64,000 bases of DNA from Cannabis sativa. Taxonomy: Eukaryota > Streptophyta > Magnoliopsida > Rosales > Cannabaceae. The stretch lies in contig NC_083610.1 in the NCBI RefSeq assembly GCF_029168945.1, forward strand, positions 77,801,580-77,865,579. The letters run 5' to 3'. The notes under the pieces were generated by a model. It saw nothing but the letters and a program-made list of their open reading frames with translations. It searched no databases and was not told the DNA's origin. This document shows positions 61,737 through 64,000 of the stretch, one piece after another. Made by a program: the position numbers and the translations under genes. How positions within the stretch are numbered: position 1 is the stretch's first letter; each line of letters starts with the position of its first letter.

Positions 61737-61804
61737 AACTTTGCATGTGGTCACTCATCCAAGATACTCCAGGTCAAGCATGCTTAGCTTTGGATTTCTC
61801 AAGT
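61737..61804 (-). other. 5S rRNA-like segment 2, partial
   Basis: Weaker minus-strand match with AAGCATGCTTGACCTGG and GGATGAGTGACCACATG, in the second LTR and cut where the inverted copy begins. Confidence 0.65.
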
Positions 61805-61993
61805 TTGTGATAGGTAGTAGTCCCTTGATCCGTAAGGAGAAATATTGGGTAAGCGTTGCAATCCCACATCGTCTGGGGAAGGTCAAGTATGATGATTCTA
61901 AGACTATGTAGGTATGTGACTACACAGTTGAAAATGGCTTGAATGGATTGATTGGTGCTACCTATATCACCAAGGTCCATCTTATTTTTTGGT

Positions 61994-62083
61994 GGCCCAT
62001 CACTTGAGAACATCAAAGTTAAGCGTGCTTGACCTGGTTAAATCTTAGGATGGGTGACCTCTTGGGAGTTTTTCAGTGCTACG
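61994..62083 (+). other. 5S rRNA-like segment 3, inverted copy
   Basis: On the plus strand gcccatcacttgagaacatc, aaagttaagcgtgcttg and taggatgggtgacctctt give the best match to 5S rRNA in the window. Orientation is opposite to segments 1 and 2. Confidence 0.8.
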
Positions 62084-62090
62084 ATATGGA

Positions 62091-63060
62091 TTAGTATTTT
62101 GTAATTAGCGAGGTAAGATTTACGGATAGTTTGAATATTGGGGTTATGTGGAGTATGTGGATATGATCATTTTACCCCTAGATTTGGATATAACTTAGTG
62201 GTCAAGTAAAGGCAAAGTTGTCTTTTGCCATCTAAATTTATTGTTATTAGCTTCTAGTGATTTTATTAGTGGATAACTATATGTTATTAAGGTATATGTT
62301 GATATTTCTTTAGAAGATAAGATTAAAATAATAAAACTAAGTTAGAAATCTCACATACATACATACTCTCTTCTCTCTCTTGTATGATTGACCCTAAGAA
62401 ACACCAAGGGAAGCCAAGATTTTTCAACAAATTCATGTGATTTGAAAGGAAGATCAAGGTTTGTCCTTAGCCTCTTTTCTCTTTGAATTTTGAAGGTTAA
62501 AGCATGGTTTGCATGTGTAATTTTAGAATGAGGTTTTGTTTGTGTTTGAGTAAGTTTGAAATTGTTTTTAAGCTTGATTTTTCGGTTATTTGAGATGGTT
62601 TTTAAGTCTTGATAGTTGTTGTGGAAAGTTTTGAGTGAGTTTGAGTTTTTTTCAACTCAATATTGCTCTTTACTGGAAACTTTTGAGTTTTGGTGTGATT
62701 GTTGTGTTTGATATGTGAAATATGCTTATTATGTCGTATATAGGTGTTCTGAAAGGTTTGATAGCATATGGGTTAGATTGGAGCAAGTTTTGGGACTTTG
62801 AAAACTTAAAATTTTCAAGCTCCTAGTGTTTTGAACGAGTCATATGGTTGGTATAGGATGTTACCAATCGAAAGTCTAGTTGGGTTGTACCAAAAAAGGT
62901 TATTTTTTGTATTTTGGTCTTAATTTTTCACTTGAGTGTCTGTTTTAGACATTCTATATACTGTTTTAAAGCCTGTGAAAAGCTCTACAATATAGTATAT
63001 ATATTAGAGACAAAATATGTATTTAATTTAGGGTGTTTTCACCACGAGGTTTAGTAGAAA
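62091..63060 (+). repeat. probable gypsy LTR fragment
   Basis: No coding potential. The order of phrases is like that of the chromovirus LTR at 33531-34724: a promoter-like CT-rich part (ctctcttctctctcttgtatg, 62366), aaggtttgtccttagc, a long stretch of gtttgagtt repeats, then a block gacattctatatactgtttt...aaaagctct corresponding to gacgttctttataccg...gagctct at 34657. Neither end can be defined. Confidence 0.5.
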
Positions 63061-63075
63061 ACCCCTTGATTATTA

Positions 63076-63300
63076 TTTTTTTTTTTGACGCGGTGAACAG
63101 AGTCACACATGATTAACAATGCAACAAACCACAATCGGCGGTGAAATCTTCTCGAACCAGGATAGCTCATCGTCTAACCGAAGGGCATATTTTGTCAAAC
63201 CATGAGCTGCATAATACAAATAGCGAGCAACATAGGATAAAACTGCCCCCGGAAATTTAGACAATAAAACTATAACGTCTTCAAACAACTCCCCGTCACA
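63076..63300 (-). pseudogene. LINE 3' end (RNase H-like tail)
   Basis: An 11-base T run at 63076-63086 marks a poly(A) tail on the minus strand. The 61-codon frame behind it contains YYAAHGLTKYALRLDDE, the end of the RNase H-like domain of plant LINE ORF2. The rest of the element is missing beyond about 63300. Confidence 0.75.
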
Positions 63301-64000
63301 TTAAAAAATACCTTTCCATTATAATAGTTGTTGTCAGAAGTAGCGAAACTGAAAAAACATAATAACACCAAAACTAAAAAATACAGTTATATTAGAATGG
63401 CAATCTTCAAAATAAAATTAAAAAACAAACTTAGAATTTAACACACAACCTAAAACACAAGCTCAACAATACTAATAAATTAAAAAACAACAAAATTTCT
63501 AAGAATAACTAGCCAAAGGTATTACCCTTTACCCTTTGGCTAGTAACAACAAACTAGCACCCTAATTTAAAACTGCTGAAAAATCAATATTAAACAGATT
63601 ATATTTAAAATAAAACTTATCAGAAAATTCTCTGTAATTGTAGGTCCTCCACAAAACAACCTACAAAATAACAAAAAATAAAACTTTATTACCAGACAAT
63701 ATAATAAAAAAAGTTAATGTGAAAGAAACGATGGTAAACCAATCCATATTAAACATAATGACTTAAAAAACTTGATATACTTATCTGTTAAAACTGAAAA
63801 AGTCGTAGAAGTAGAAATTATGAGTCCAAAATGGATTACTTCTCTTGTCCAATGACCATTCCACAAAATATCCTAAACAAATAAAGACAAGCCAAAACAA
63901 TGGCACAAATACCATAAAAGGCACAAAAGCCATAAAAGGCATAAAACCTTGGAAAAAAAATGTGCAAAAACAATTATGGTCTTATTAGCATATATACTTT
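63301..64000. other. AT-rich interval, no gene seen
   Basis: A-rich sequence with no convincing frame. A short inverted repeat (ccaaaggtattaccc and gggtaa...accctttgg) lies at 63512-63540. Confidence 0.5.

Larger units (their letters stand above)
61069..62090 (-). mobile_element. Cassandra-like TRIM with 5S rRNA-derived LTRs, rearranged
   Basis: On the plus strand one LTR runs from TGTAACACCC (61069) to AACTGTCA (61499). A 74-base interior holds the complement of a polypurine tract (attatccccctc, 61501) and of a primer-binding site (TGGTATCAAAGC on the minus strand, 61560-61571). A second LTR starts TGTAACGCTCCC at 61574. Both LTRs contain 5S rRNA-like sequence on the minus strand, the mark of Cassandra TRIMs. 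The second LTR breaks off near 61812 and is joined to part of a third LTR copy in the opposite orientation (about 61817-62090), which carries the best preserved 5S-like segment. There are no protein-coding genes. Confidence 0.82.

Noticed and set aside
61084..62016. Frames of 62-80 codons
   Set aside because: They overlap the TRIM LTRs and 5S-like segments; non-coding by origin.
61994..62083. Functional 5S rRNA gene
   Set aside because: Only part of the molecule is present, with changes, and it is embedded in an LTR; no tandem 5S array or spacer is seen.

Overview
This is a plant nuclear DNA window, very probably from a eudicot. It is AT-rich, spliceosomal introns are visible, and almost all recognisable coding sequence belongs to plant transposable elements: Ty1/copia, Ty3/gypsy chromovirus and Athila-like elements, L1-type LINEs, CACTA, Mutator-like, hAT, Tourist-like MITEs, a Helitron, and a TRIM carrying 5S rRNA-like sequence. 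I cannot name the species. Nothing prokaryotic, organellar or rDNA-like is present, and I found no tRNA gene or CRISPR array.

Layout. (1) 393-7357: Ty1/copia element with two ~519-bp LTRs and a 5-bp target duplication; its interior is decayed. (2) 7957-9569: dimer of Tourist-like MITEs, one monomer carrying a 1.03-kb Mutator-like element. (3) 9796-17589: minus-strand Ty3/gypsy element, cut off on its left, with a 5'-truncated LINE (13878-15490) between LTR and gag. (4) 17635-20730: non-autonomous CACTA element containing a 1,018-bp Mutator-like element (18431-19448) that itself holds a CT microsatellite and hairpin minisatellites. (5) 20800-24215: two LINE RNase H fragments, a Tourist-like MITE and a hAT-like MITE. 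(6) 25123-25461: the only intact ordinary gene candidate, a 112-aa two-helix membrane protein. (7) 26380-27065: palindromic minisatellite, then 27107-30492: a Helitron with a captured, exon-intron-preserving piece of a TSO1/CPP (tesmin-like CXC) gene.

(8) 33419-58619 is a nested stack. The end of a chromovirus is present, but its 3' LTR (33531-53754) is split by two younger retrotransposons: a coding-free LARD-like element (34725-41995, two 2,531-bp LTRs) and an Athila-like element (42733-53546, two 1,899-bp LTRs). That LTR abuts exons of a CACTA-type ORF2 gene, which is split again by two solo LTRs (53923-55840 and 57454-58581). Each of these four insertions is bracketed by a perfect 5-bp direct repeat. 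(9) 58629-60175: small DNA elements and a LINE remnant. (10) 61069-62090: Cassandra-like TRIM with three 5S rRNA-derived segments, one inverted. (11) 62091-64000: gypsy LTR fragment, LINE tail and unassigned AT-rich DNA.

The window is therefore an intergenic graveyard of nested transposons around one small gene. Boundaries with matching target duplications are solid. Family names come from motif recognition by eye, without database searches.
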